Positions 45,271 through 54,169 of a DNA stretch of 64,000 nucleotides are shown one piece after another; within the stretch, counting starts at the first letter, position 1, and every line of letters begins with the position of its first letter. The position numbers were made by a program, and so were the translations under genes. The DNA is taken from assembly GCA_963674955.2 (NCBI GenBank), contig CAXXKR010000004.1:124001-188000 (forward strand), read 5' to 3'. The stretch comes from G963674955 sp963674955 (GTDB lineage Bacteria > Desulfobacterota > Desulfovibrionia > Desulfovibrionales > Desulfovibrionaceae). Under the pieces are notes generated by a model. The model had not been told where the DNA came from and ran no database searches. It saw only the letters and a list, made by a program, of their open reading frames with translations.

Positions 45271-45849
45271 CTAAGAAATCATTCCGCTGAAGGCGAAAAA
45301 GGCCAGGGACATCAGCCCGGCCATGATCAAGGCTATGGGAGTTCCCCTCAAGGCCCGGGGGATGCGCACCAGATCAAGCCGCTCCCTGATGGTCGAGAGC
45401 AGCACCAGGGCCAGCATGAAGCCCAGCCCCGAGGCGAAGGAAAAAATGACCGTGGTTATGAAGTCGTATTCCTCGCGTTGGCAGATGATGGCGATTCCCA
45501 GCACCGCGCAGTTGGTGGTGATCAGCGGCAGGAAGATGCCCAGGGAGCGATAGAGGGGGGGGGCCGCCTTTTTCAGAAACATTTCCACGAACTGGACCAG
45601 CGAGGCGATGACCAGGATGAAGGCGATGGTCTGCAGGTAGCCCAATCCGTATGGCGCGAGAAGGTAGCGTTGCACGGTCCAGGTTATGGCTGCGGCCATG
45701 GTGGCCACGAAGACGACCGCCGCACCCATGCCCACGGCCACGCCCATGGACTTTGACGTGCCGATGAAGGGGCAGTTGCCGAGGTATTGGGCCAGGACGA
45801 TGTTGTTGACGAAAATGGCCGCGACAACGAGAAGGATGTATTCGCTCAT
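45271..45849 (-). CDS. rnfA: Rnf electron transport complex subunit A
   Basis: 192-residue inner-membrane subunit with six hydrophobic segments. It starts YILLVVAAIFVNNIVLAQYL followed by GNCPFIGTSK. NCPFIG and TNCAVLG hold the two conserved cysteines that, in known Rnf/Nqr structures, share a [2Fe-2S] cluster with RnfE within the membrane. It sits 3 bp after rnfE. Confidence 0.93.
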   Translation of the reverse strand: MSEYILLVVAAIFVNNIVLAQYLGNCPFIGTSKSMGVAVGMGAAVVFVATMAAAITWTVQRYLLAPYGLGYLQTIAFILVIASLVQFVEMFLKKAAPPLYRSLGIFLPLITTNCAVLGIAIICQREEYDFITTVIFSFASGLGFMLALVLLSTIRERLDLVRIPRALRGTPIALIMAGLMSLAFFAFSGMIS

Positions 45850-45852
45850 GGC

Positions 45853-46548
45853 TTATCTTCCTTCCTTGCGGTTTTCGAGTTCGGCCATGCCGCACATGCC
45901 GCAGGTCTTGCAGCTCGGAACCGGGTTTACGAAATGTGTCAACCCCTGTCTTTTCAATCGCCAGTGGGTCAGGGCGTTCATTCCGGCCAGCAGCATGCCC
46001 AGGCAGACGAACGCGCCCGGCGCTTCGACCATGAAGGAAAAAGGTTTGAAAGAGGGCCAGAAAATCTCATGTCCGAACAAGGTTCCGTAGCCGAACATCT
46101 CGCGGATGGAGCCAAGGAAGGTCAGGGACATGGTGAAGCCCATGCCCATGCCCAGACCGTCGGCCACGGCCAGATGTGTCGGATTCCTGGAGGCGAAGGC
46201 CTCGGCACGGCCCAGAATGATGCAGTTGACCACGATGAGCGGAACGAAGATGCCCAGTTGCAGATAAAGGGGGTAGGCGAAGGCCTGCATGAGCAGCTCC
46301 ACGCAGACCACCAGCGAGGCCGCGATGACGATGAAACAGGCGATGCGCACCTTGGCCGGGATGAGCTTGCGCACCAGGGAAACCATGAGGTTTGAAAGTG
46401 TGAGCACGAAAATGACGGCAAGGCCCATGCCCAGGCCGTTGTCGGCGGTCTTGGTCACGGCCAGCACCGGACAGAGCCCCAGAACCAGCTTGAAGGGGGG
46501 GATGTCGCGCCAAAGTCCCTTTGAGAATTCCTTCCACATCGAACTCAT
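45853..46548 (-). CDS. rnfE: Rnf electron transport complex subunit E
   Basis: 231 residues with six membrane segments. The cluster cysteines appear in LGLCPVLAVT and VNCIILGRAEAF. Beyond the last helix the protein ends SCKTCGMCGMAELENRKEGR, a C-x2-C-x2-C tail that I do not remember from E. coli RsxE and that may bind metal. Two bases separate it from rnfG. Confidence 0.92.
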   Translation of the reverse strand: MSSMWKEFSKGLWRDIPPFKLVLGLCPVLAVTKTADNGLGMGLAVIFVLTLSNLMVSLVRKLIPAKVRIACFIVIAASLVVCVELLMQAFAYPLYLQLGIFVPLIVVNCIILGRAEAFASRNPTHLAVADGLGMGMGFTMSLTFLGSIREMFGYGTLFGHEIFWPSFKPFSFMVEAPGAFVCLGMLLAGMNALTHWRLKRQGLTHFVNPVPSCKTCGMCGMAELENRKEGR

Positions 46549-46550
46549 GT

Positions 46551-47132
46551 CTAGCCCCAGGTCTCCTTGAATTTGTCCTTCATGCCGTTGAAAATATCCA
46601 GGGCCTTTTGAATGGCCGTTACCGTGCCGGTGGAGGACACGGTTGCGCCTGACACGGCGTCGATGTTGCCGCCGCCGCTGCGCAGCCCAACCTTGTCCGT
46701 GGGATGGCCTTTGAATTGGCTGGTGTAGTCCTGTTCGGCGACACGCGAGCCTATGCCGGGGGTTTCCTTCATGGTCGTGATGCCGATGCCGGAAAGGGTT
46801 TCGTCTTCCATTGAGAAGCCGACCATGACCCCGATGTCCCCGCCGAAGCCCTTGGCGAACACTTCAAAGGCCACTCCGCTCAATTTGCCGCCATTCATGG
46901 CCGGAAAGACGATGATTTCGGCGTCCTGGCCGGGGACGGCGAATTTTTTTCTGTCCTTGACCGGGCTGTTGTCGTGGGCCGGGAAGACCTGTTCCAGGGC
47001 CGGACCCTGGACAAAGGTCAGAACCTGCTCCTCTATGCGCACCTTGGTGGCCTCGCGCACCGAGGCCAGCGTGAAACCGCTGAGTCCGCAGATCAGGGAG
47101 AGGACAACGATCATTCTGACGATTTCGCCCAT
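46551..47132 (-). CDS. rnfG: Rnf electron transport complex subunit G
   Basis: 193 residues: one N-terminal membrane helix and an FMN-binding domain. The flavinylation motif DAVSGATVSSTG is intact; the Thr of SGAT receives FMN as a phosphoester from ApbE. GFGGDIGVMVGF and GIGSRVAEQDYTSQFKG are family-typical. No apbE gene is visible in the window, so the flavin transferase must be encoded elsewhere. Confidence 0.93.
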   Translation of the reverse strand: MGEIVRMIVVLSLICGLSGFTLASVREATKVRIEEQVLTFVQGPALEQVFPAHDNSPVKDRKKFAVPGQDAEIIVFPAMNGGKLSGVAFEVFAKGFGGDIGVMVGFSMEDETLSGIGITTMKETPGIGSRVAEQDYTSQFKGHPTDKVGLRSGGGNIDAVSGATVSSTGTVTAIQKALDIFNGMKDKFKETWG

Positions 47133-47134
47133 CT

Positions 47135-48082
47135 CTACCTCCCTCCGAACGGTTTGGGCCCGATGCGGTCAAGCAGGGGCGTGCAGAGGTTGGCCAGCAG
47201 GATGGCGAAGGGCACGCCGTCCGGATAGATGCCGTAAACCCTGATGATCACCACCAGTATCCCGGCCAGCAGTCCGAAAAAGATCATGGGCAGATGCCCG
47301 GAGGGCGACGAGGAATGGTCCGGGGCCAGGAAAAACGCGCCCAGCACGGCGTTTCCGGCCAGAAGATGGAAAAGGGGCGGAGCGTAGGCGTTGCCGTCCC
47401 CCAGACTGAAGGCCAGGGCGGTCAGGTATACTCCCGCCAGGAAGGCCAGAGGAATGTGCGGCCTGATTATTCTTCGCAGGATCAGGTATGCGCCGCCGAC
47501 CAGCAGCGCCAGCACCTGGACCGCGCCCAGTCCGCCAAGCTGCGTCCCGGAAAGCAGGGCCAGGGGATCGAAAGCGGCGACTGATTCAGCGCCGAAGTAT
47601 TTCAAGTGGTTGAGGTAGGCGGTCAGATCGGTGTTGAGCATGGTGGTGTTGGCGTCCATGATCTCGGGCCAGGAAAGCCTGCAGATGGCCCAACCCAGGG
47701 CCACCGGGCTGAACGGGCTGCCGCCCAGTCCGCCGAAGATCATCTTGCCCATGATCACGCACAGGGCGGAACCGAGAGCCGTGAACCACCAGGGAGCGGA
47801 AGCAGGGAGCAGGAATGCGAAAAGCAGGCCTGTGAGCAGGGCGTGAAAATCGTCGACGGAAGAATCCCTGCCCATGATCCGGGAACATAAAGCCTCGGCG
47901 AGCACGGCCGCGGAACCGGCCAGGGCCATGACGCGCAGGGCGGGAACACCGAAATGCACAACAGCCATCACAACTGCCGGGACCAGGGCCAGCAGGGTCT
48001 CGGTCGTCATGCCTCTTACTGTTCTGCCGCAATGAATGTGAGGCGGGGAGGAGACGGTCAACAGGGTCAGGGGAGGTCTCAT
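47135..48082 (-). CDS. rnfD: Rnf electron transport complex subunit D
   Basis: 315-residue NqrB/RnfD-like membrane subunit with eight to ten hydrophobic segments; LTVSSPPHIHCGRTVRGMT at the N-terminus and GGLGGSPFSPVALGWAICRL are typical. Where family members have S(T)-x-A-T-P-L-A, with the flavinylated Thr, this one reads VAAFDPLALLSGTQLGG, so Asp replaces Thr. GLLAGILVVIIRVYGIYPDG is the conserved C-terminal block. It overlaps rnfC by 4 nt (ATGA). Confidence 0.9.
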   Translation of the reverse strand: MRPPLTLLTVSSPPHIHCGRTVRGMTTETLLALVPAVVMAVVHFGVPALRVMALAGSAAVLAEALCSRIMGRDSSVDDFHALLTGLLFAFLLPASAPWWFTALGSALCVIMGKMIFGGLGGSPFSPVALGWAICRLSWPEIMDANTTMLNTDLTAYLNHLKYFGAESVAAFDPLALLSGTQLGGLGAVQVLALLVGGAYLILRRIIRPHIPLAFLAGVYLTALAFSLGDGNAYAPPLFHLLAGNAVLGAFFLAPDHSSSPSGHLPMIFFGLLAGILVVIIRVYGIYPDGVPFAILLANLCTPLLDRIGPKPFGGR

Positions 48083-49245
48083 TGCTCTCCTCCTTTCTCT
48101 TGGTCCTTTTTCGCGGCGTCCAGGAGGTCCAGTTCATGCTTGGCCAATCGGATGTATTGCAGGACCGGGCGTCTGGAGGGGCAAACGTAGCCGCAGAGTC
48201 CGCATTCCATGCAGGCGTCCAGATGGTATCCCCTTGCTCTCTCGAAAAGCTTGAATTCGGCGCAACGGCTTATGAGGTCGGGCCGTATCCTTGAAGGACA
48301 GATCAGCACGCATTCCCCGCAGCTTATGCAGGGGGCGTCTGTGACCGGCGGATGGGAGCCTTGGCGCACGAGGGCGAGGGCGCAGGTCTTCTTGTCCAGT
48401 CCCTGGTCGAGGGATTCCGACGCGCAGCCTTGCAGGGGGCCGCCCATGACGACCCTGTCTCCATTTTCCGCGTTCAGGCCCGCAGCTTCGAGAAGCATGC
48501 CGACGGGAGTTCCCGTCAAGGCCTTGTAATTGTCGTTGCCCACGGAGACTATTGTTTCGGTTATGGGCAGACCTGTTGTCGCGGCCCTGCCGAGATGGAA
48601 AAGCTCCAGCATGTCGATGACTGTTACGCCTTCCGGGTTTTCCCTGCCCGTGACCGCCTTGACGACCATCGGGTCCAGGCCGTTTGGAAATATGGGCCGG
48701 ACGCCGAAAACCGGTACGGAGTTCAGGCCGAGTCCGGACCCTTGGGCCAACGCCAGGAATGTCTTTTTCGGTTTGACCAGTTTTTGGGCCAGGGTCAGGC
48801 CTTCGATCAGTTCGCTTTGGAAATCCTGCAAAATCTGGCTGTAGGCCGTGATGCCCGGTTCCGGCGGAACGCCGTTTACTATCAGGATTTCGGCTTTTGT
48901 CAGGCCGCCGGTGTCCAAGCCAAGTTCCTGAAGGGCGGAGGCCAGTTCAGGGCCGTCAAGGCCTGCCAGGTCCCTGGCCTGGGGGTTGGCCGCCGATTCG
49001 CCGGGTCCTTTTTCAATAATTATGTATCCGCCGCTCGTTTCCGTGACGGTTCCGGTTATGGAGGAGTGCATGTGCCCCACATCGGGCTTGGAGGAGATCG
49101 CCACCAGCGTTCCAGCCCGCACCACGTCGCCGGTCGAGACGGTAGGCTCATGGCAGAGCAGCCTGATGCGCACGGTCTTGGGTGCGGACAGGGCAGTGAG
49201 ATTCAGGGGCGTCGTTGTTGTAAGTTCAAATGTCATGCTGGTCAC
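48079..49245 (-). CDS. rnfC: Rnf electron transport complex subunit C
   Basis: 388 residues, a short RnfC. An N-terminal barrel-sandwich-like part (CHEPTVSTGDVVRAGTLVAI), an SLBB/flavoprotein-like core (ILIVNGVPPEPGITAYSQIL, NDNYKALTGTPVGMLLEAAG) and two [4Fe-4S] motifs (CISCGECVLICPSRI, CMECGLCGYVCPSRR) occur in family order. The gene overlaps rnfD and lies 6 bp downstream of the cytochrome gene. Confidence 0.92.
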   Translation of the reverse strand: MTSMTFELTTTTPLNLTALSAPKTVRIRLLCHEPTVSTGDVVRAGTLVAISSKPDVGHMHSSITGTVTETSGGYIIIEKGPGESAANPQARDLAGLDGPELASALQELGLDTGGLTKAEILIVNGVPPEPGITAYSQILQDFQSELIEGLTLAQKLVKPKKTFLALAQGSGLGLNSVPVFGVRPIFPNGLDPMVVKAVTGRENPEGVTVIDMLELFHLGRAATTGLPITETIVSVGNDNYKALTGTPVGMLLEAAGLNAENGDRVVMGGPLQGCASESLDQGLDKKTCALALVRQGSHPPVTDAPCISCGECVLICPSRIRPDLISRCAEFKLFERARGYHLDACMECGLCGYVCPSRRPVLQYIRLAKHELDLLDAAKKDQEKGGEQ

Positions 49246-49251
49246 GCTCGC

Positions 49252-49986
49252 TTAACGCATGTGGCATTTGCCGCATTCTTCCTGTCCGAAGGGGCCGCTG
49301 CCCTTTTCCTCGTGGCAGCACATGCACCTTCCGTGAAAGGCGTCGGTCCTGACAGGAATTAAATTTTTGATGTCCGTTTCATGGCAGTTGCCGCAACTGG
49401 GATATTCTTCGTTCCTTTCCTTTCCTTTTATATGGCAGGTGGCGCAGGCCTTGGGATCGTCCAGAAGATTCTGATGGCAGTCCGCGCAACGGGCGTGTCC
49501 GGCCTGGCGCAGGCCCGGCATTTCCTTGGAATGGCTGTCGTCGTGACAGTCGGAGCAGGCCTGGGGCTCCGGTTCAATGTCCGGACCGTGGTGGCAGGTC
49601 TGGCAATCGCCGCCGCTCGGGTCGTCATGTTGGTCGTGGTCAAAGCGCAATCCCGCAGGGGCTGGATGGTGGCATTTTGCGCAGTATTCACCGTCAAAAT
49701 TTGAAGAGTGGTTTTCAGCGAAAGCCTGATCGAACTTTGCCGCATGGCACGAGCCGCAGGGCAGGGGCGTGGTCGTTCCTTCTTCCTTGTGGTGGCAGCG
49801 GACGCAGTCCTCGCCGTAGTCGTCGATATGCTTGATATGGGAAAAGACCACCTGTCCGCCGTTGGAATCGAACAGGATGCGCATGGGCGTTTCATCACTA
49901 TCCTGCGGCATCAGATATCCGATCACGGAAACCGCCAGCAGCAGGGACGTGACAAGGGTGATGATTAGGTACTTTTTCGACGGCAA
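49252..49986 (-). CDS. Rnf-associated multihaem cytochrome c (ten CxxCH motifs)
   Basis: 244 residues from TTG 49986, which has AAGGA in front. An N-terminal membrane anchor (YLIITLVTSLLLAVSVIGYL) is followed by a periplasmic domain with ten CxxCH haem motifs: CVRCH, CGSCH, CAKCH, CQTCH, CSDCH, CADCH, CATCH, CGNCH, CMCCH, CGKCH. The frame is also open to GTG 50037, adding MCTSCHLPP; that extra CxxCH would lie on the cytoplasmic side and cannot be a normal haem site. In Desulfovibrio this cytochrome heads the rnf operon and is thought to connect Rnf to the periplasmic cytochrome c3 pool. Confidence 0.88.
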   Translation of the reverse strand: MPSKKYLIITLVTSLLLAVSVIGYLMPQDSDETPMRILFDSNGGQVVFSHIKHIDDYGEDCVRCHHKEEGTTTPLPCGSCHAAKFDQAFAENHSSNFDGEYCAKCHHPAPAGLRFDHDQHDDPSGGDCQTCHHGPDIEPEPQACSDCHDDSHSKEMPGLRQAGHARCADCHQNLLDDPKACATCHIKGKERNEEYPSCGNCHETDIKNLIPVRTDAFHGRCMCCHEEKGSGPFGQEECGKCHMR

Positions 49987-50100
49987 AACAGTTCCTTGGT
50001 TCGGGTCAGCCGGAGGGAGGTGACAGCTTGTGCACACCTTCTTACAGGAAAACCCCTTGTTTAGTCCATAGTCCGCTTCCTTTTCATGCCGAATACATTA

Positions 50101-50171
50101 TTTTTGAAAATGATTGAGGATTGTAACCAGAGTTAGCACACAAGCAACATGAGCGTAACAATTTTCAAAAA
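50101..50171. repeat. Inverted repeat in the rnf/phosphatase divergent region
   Basis: TTTTTGAAAAT (50101-50111) is mirrored by ATTTTCAAAAA (50161-50171), 49 bp apart. Between them are GTAAC/GTTAGC-like elements. The 50038-50240 interval holds the divergent promoters of the rnf operon and alkaline phosphatase; I did not find a PhoB box match. Confidence 0.6.
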
Positions 50172-50240
50172 ATGAGATGCTAACATCCGCGAAACCATAA
50201 AATTCCAGGCACTCATGAAAAAAACATGGAGGAATCGTTA

Positions 50241-51815
50241 ATGCGTTTCGAAAAAATTTTTGATTTGAGAAGGACGACGGCGCTGGCGGTCGTGGTCTTT
50301 TTGCTGACCATGGTCGGCTGTCAGCAGGCGGAGCAAAAGGCTGCGGCCAAAGAGGAAACCAAGGCCACAGCTGTTGTCGAGGCAATGCCCGAGGTGAAAA
50401 AGGCCAAATACGTGCTGTTTTTTATCGGCGACGGCATGGGCGTGCCCCAGCGCACCGCCACGGAGGAATACGCGGGCAAAAAGCTGGTCATGAACACTTT
50501 TCCGGCCCAGGGCATCACCACCACCTATGCCAATGACCGCTTCATCACCGGTTCCGCCGCCTCGGCCACGGCCCTGGCCACCGGACAGAAGACCAACATC
50601 AACTATATCGGCGTGGACCCGAATTTCAAGCCCGTGAAGACCGTGGCAGAGATGTCCAGGGAAAAGGGTATGAAGGTCGGTATCGTTTCCAGCGTGTCCA
50701 TCGACCATGCCACTCCGGCCGCCTTCTACGCACACGTCAAGACCCGCAAGATGTATCACGAGATCGACCACGCCCTGGCCAACAGCGGCTTTGACTTTTT
50801 CGGAGGCGGCGGTCTCAAGGATCCGGACGGTTCCGGCAAGAAGAAGAAAGACCCCAACGCCGAGGTCCTGGGCGACGCCCTGGAGGTGGCCAAGAAGAAC
50901 GGCTACAGGATCGTTACCGACAAGGCCGAGTTCATGGCCCTCAAGCCCGGCGACGGCAAAATCCTTTCCTGGAACAACTGGCTCCAGGACGACAAGGCCA
51001 TGCCCTACGTCATGGACATGACCGAAAAGGACATCACCCTGCCCGAGTTCACGGCCAAGGCCATTGAGATGTTGGACAACCCCGACGGGTTTTTCCTCAT
51101 GGTCGAAGGCGGAAAGATCGACTGGGCCTGCCACGCCAACGACGGAACAGCGGCCATAACCAACAACATTTCCTTTGACGAGGCCGTGAGCAAGGGCCTT
51201 GAATTCGCCAAAAAGCATCCCGAAGAGACCCTCGTCGTGGTCACCGGCGACCACGAATGCGGCGGCCTGACCCTGGGGTTTGCCGGAACCATGTACAAGA
51301 GCTATTTCGACATCCTCGGCAACCAGAGCGTTTCCTTCCAGAAGTTCACCGACGAGGTTGTGGCTCTTTGGAAAGCCGAGCATGAGGGCGGAGTCGACTT
51401 CGAGTACATCAAGCCGACCATCAGCCACTACTTCGGCTTCAAGTTCCAAGGCGACCCCAAGAAAGACCGGATGGTGCTGGAGGATTTTCAGGTTGAAATG
51501 CTCAAGGATGCCTATGCCCGCAGTTTCGGCGACGGCGAGGAGGCCAAGGGCAAGGAGTATATCCTTTACGGTGAGTATGAACCTCTGACCGTGACCCTGA
51601 CCCATATCCTGAACCAGAAGGCCGGTCTCGGCTGGACTTCATACAAGCATACCGGAGTGCCCGTTACCACTTCGGCCTGGGGCGTCGGCTCCGAGGCCTT
51701 CAACGGCTACTACGACAACACTGATCTGGCCCTGAAGATCATGAAGGCGATGGGCCTGCCCACCAAGGTCCAGTTCGTCTCCGGCAAGGCCAACCTAAGC
51801 GTGGCCTCCAACTAG
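50241..51815 (+). CDS. Alkaline phosphatase, probable lipoprotein
   Basis: 524 residues; ATG 50241 follows GGAGGAA. The signal peptide ends in the lipobox LTMVGC. Family motifs are FFIGDGMGVPQRTATEEY, the nucleophile region ITGSAASATALATGQ (Ser105), VEGGKIDWACHANDGTAA and TGDHECGGLTLG. E. coli PhoA has Asp before the catalytic serine; here it is Gly104. A phosphate-scavenging role on the periplasmic side is likely. Monocistronic, ended by a strong terminator. Confidence 0.9.
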   Translation: MRFEKIFDLRRTTALAVVVFLLTMVGCQQAEQKAAAKEETKATAVVEAMPEVKKAKYVLFFIGDGMGVPQRTATEEYAGKKLVMNTFPAQGITTTYANDRFITGSAASATALATGQKTNINYIGVDPNFKPVKTVAEMSREKGMKVGIVSSVSIDHATPAAFYAHVKTRKMYHEIDHALANSGFDFFGGGGLKDPDGSGKKKKDPNAEVLGDALEVAKKNGYRIVTDKAEFMALKPGDGKILSWNNWLQDDKAMPYVMDMTEKDITLPEFTAKAIEMLDNPDGFFLMVEGGKIDWACHANDGTAAITNNISFDEAVSKGLEFAKKHPEETLVVVTGDHECGGLTLGFAGTMYKSYFDILGNQSVSFQKFTDEVVALWKAEHEGGVDFEYIKPTISHYFGFKFQGDPKKDRMVLEDFQVEMLKDAYARSFGDGEEAKGKEYILYGEYEPLTVTLTHILNQKAGLGWTSYKHTGVPVTTSAWGVGSEAFNGYYDNTDLALKIMKAMGLPTKVQFVSGKANLSVASN

Positions 51816-51838
51816 GTGTACATTCATCCCGCAGACGC

Positions 51839-51871
51839 GGCGGGGCGGTCTCGAGCCGCCCCGCCTTCTTT
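51839..51871 (+). terminator. Terminator of the alkaline phosphatase gene
   Basis: GGCGGGGCGG (51839-51848) and CCGCCCCGCC (51856-51865) form a 10-bp stem with loop TCTCGAG, followed by TTCTTT. Confidence 0.88.
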
Positions 51872-51886
51872 ATATGGAAGTGCGAA

Positions 51887-53017
51887 ATGACCAAGTTACG
51901 TTTCAGCTGGAACCGGGATACGGCCCTGGTCTTGTTTTTCCTGATCTTGACCCTTGTCCTGGCCTGTCTGCCTACTGGTTACGGGAACAGGGTGGATGAA
52001 GGGGCCTCAAGCTGCAAAGGGTTGGTTTTGGATGTGGACGACTCCGACGTTCAGACCTTGGGACTGGTCAGGACCGGGGAACAACAGGTCAAGCTCGAAA
52101 TCGAGGACGGCCCGTTCAAGGGGCGAGTGGTCTCGGGCACCAATCCCCTTCTGGGCCAGATGGACAGGGACAAGCTTTTCGCGCCCGGAGACAAGGCGTT
52201 GGTGGTTCTGACCACGGATGCGGATGGAGAGATAATCTACGTCAATCCGCAAGAGCACTACCGGTTGGGTCTGGAATTCCAGCTTTTCGCGGCTTTTGCC
52301 TTGCTGCTGGCAGCCTTTGGCGGCTGGACCGGCGTAAAGGCCCTCTTGTCATTCTTGTTCGCCGGGCTGGCCATCTGGAAAATACTGATTCCCCTGACCC
52401 TCAAGGGGGTTGACCCGGTGCTGATTTCCCTCGCTGTTGTCGCCTTTCTTTGCGCTGCCATAATATTCCTGGTCGCCGGGCCGACCCGCAAGGGCGCAAC
52501 CGCATTTCTGGGGGCCTTTCTGGGGGTGCTGACCAGTTGCGCTCTGGCGGTCTATTTCGTGGGCGAGCTGCATCTGCACGGGGCGGTCATGCCTTTTGCC
52601 GAGACCTTGCTCTACTCGGGCTACGGCCATCTTAACCTCACCAAGATATTCATCGCCGCTGTTTTCCTGGCCGCGTCCGGAGCGGTAATGGACTTGGCCA
52701 TGGACGTGAGCGCCAGCATGAGCGAGGTGGTTGAAAGCAATCCTGAAATCAGCCGCGGCGCGGCGGTCATGTCCGGCATACGCGTGGGCAGGGCGGTTGT
52801 TGGCACCATGACCACAACTCTCCTTCTGGCCTATTCCGGCGGATACATAACGCTGCTTATGGCCTTCATGGCCCAGGGCATACCCCTGGCCAACACTTTC
52901 AATCTCGTCTATGTGGCGGCGGAAGTCCTGAAGACCCTCGTGGGCAGCTTCGGGTTGGTAATGGTGGCGCCCTTTACCGCGCTGGCCGGAGGGTTCATCC
53001 TGGTTCGCAACAGGTAG
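51887..53017 (+). CDS. YibE/F family membrane protein
   Basis: 376 residues. One N-terminal hydrophobic segment, an external domain (about 30-130, with a V-x-G-x-N-P-L segment VVSGTNPLLGQM), and about eight membrane helices in the rest. GAVMDLAMDVSASMSEVVES and VGRAVVGTMTTTLLLAYSGG are characteristic of YibE/F proteins, whose function is not established. Small gap from the convergent receiver-TPR gene (6 bp). Confidence 0.85.
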   Translation: MTKLRFSWNRDTALVLFFLILTLVLACLPTGYGNRVDEGASSCKGLVLDVDDSDVQTLGLVRTGEQQVKLEIEDGPFKGRVVSGTNPLLGQMDRDKLFAPGDKALVVLTTDADGEIIYVNPQEHYRLGLEFQLFAAFALLLAAFGGWTGVKALLSFLFAGLAIWKILIPLTLKGVDPVLISLAVVAFLCAAIIFLVAGPTRKGATAFLGAFLGVLTSCALAVYFVGELHLHGAVMPFAETLLYSGYGHLNLTKIFIAAVFLAASGAVMDLAMDVSASMSEVVESNPEISRGAAVMSGIRVGRAVVGTMTTTLLLAYSGGYITLLMAFMAQGIPLANTFNLVYVAAEVLKTLVGSFGLVMVAPFTALAGGFILVRNR

Positions 53018-53023
53018 GCGGGC

Positions 53024-54124
53024 TTAGAGGTCCCTTGCGGTTTTGGAGGACTTGGCAACAGGTCTTGGCGGCGGCTTGTCCTTGGACGGCTTCCAGGCCT
53101 TTTGGTGGATTCTCTGGTACAGGCTCTGGGCTTCCTCGAAATCGGGCTTCAGGCTCAGGGCCAGGTCAAAGCTCTCGCCGGCCTTCTTGACTTCCCCCAT
53201 GAAATAATAAGCCTTGCCCATGTTGAAATGGATGTTCTCGTCTTCCGGCGTCAGTTCCAGGGCCTGGCTGTAGGCGTGGATGGCCCCGGGATAGTCGCCT
53301 TTCTGGCGCAGCTTGACGCCCAGGGTGTTGTAGGGGTTGGGCGTGTTGCTTTCGTATTTCAAGACCTCGATGAAGGCCTGCTTGGCCTCTTCCAGACGGT
53401 CGAATTGAGCGAAGACCTCGCTGGCTTTTTGCAGGTACACCTTGCACTTCTCGTCGTCGCCCTTGCCCTTGTAGGCGTCGGCCAATCCCTTGTAGGCCTC
53501 GGCGAAGAGGTCGTTGATTTTCAGGGCCTTCTTGAAGGCCACGATGGCCTTTCCGTATTTGCTGTCGTGCAGGAACTTGTAGCCCATGTCGTAGTAGTGC
53601 TGGGCGTCTTCCTGATAGCTGATGATCTCCTCGAAGGCCTCGATGGCGTCGTCGAAGTCGCCCATGTCGACCATCTCCTTGGCTTCCTGCATCTGCAATT
53701 CCTCGATTTCCGGGTAGCGGACAAGCTGCATGGCCATGGTCATGTACCGCTCCAGGGTATCCAGGGAATAGGGACGCAGGACATAGCCCATACAGCCCGA
53801 GGCGATGGCGTTCAGGACTTGATGTTTCTGGTTTTCCAGGGTGACCATGATTATGGGCACCATTTCCATGCGCATGTTCTTGCGAATGATGTTGGCGAAC
53901 TTTACGCCGGGCATGTCTTCCAGAGAGCTGTCGCAAAGGATCAGGTCGACCTTGTTGTCGGACATGTAGTCGGCGGCCCTGGCGCCCGACGAGAAAAATT
54001 GGACCGTTTCAGGGGCAAAGGACTTGATGGAGTTCAGGTCGCGTTTTGCGTGAACATCCACGTCGCTCAGGATGAGAACGTGCTTGAAATGGCCGTAAAC
54101 CTTGCTCTTCTTTTTTAGGCCCAT
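53024..54124 (-). CDS. Receiver-domain protein with C-terminal TPR repeats
   Basis: 366 residues. An N-terminal CheY-like domain (about 14-135) with the probable phosphoacceptor in DLILCDSSLEDMPG, a TLENQK Thr/Lys region and LRPYS in place of KP. It is followed by six or so TPR units (for example YYDMGYKFLHDSKYGKAIVA, FKKALKIND, YNTLGVKLRQKGDYPGAIHA) and a basic tail. Proteins of this build likely switch protein-protein contacts rather than bind DNA. No sensor kinase adjoins it. Confidence 0.85.
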   Translation of the reverse strand: MGLKKKSKVYGHFKHVLILSDVDVHAKRDLNSIKSFAPETVQFFSSGARAADYMSDNKVDLILCDSSLEDMPGVKFANIIRKNMRMEMVPIIMVTLENQKHQVLNAIASGCMGYVLRPYSLDTLERYMTMAMQLVRYPEIEELQMQEAKEMVDMGDFDDAIEAFEEIISYQEDAQHYYDMGYKFLHDSKYGKAIVAFKKALKINDLFAEAYKGLADAYKGKGDDEKCKVYLQKASEVFAQFDRLEEAKQAFIEVLKYESNTPNPYNTLGVKLRQKGDYPGAIHAYSQALELTPEDENIHFNMGKAYYFMGEVKKAGESFDLALSLKPDFEEAQSLYQRIHQKAWKPSKDKPPPRPVAKSSKTARDL

Positions 54125-54169
54125 GATCCGCCAACTGTTCGGGAATTAAAAATCCATTATGCCCGGATA

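Noticed and set aside
50038..50240. PhoB box before the alkaline phosphatase
   Set aside because: No pair of TGTCAT-like repeats with the right spacing was found.
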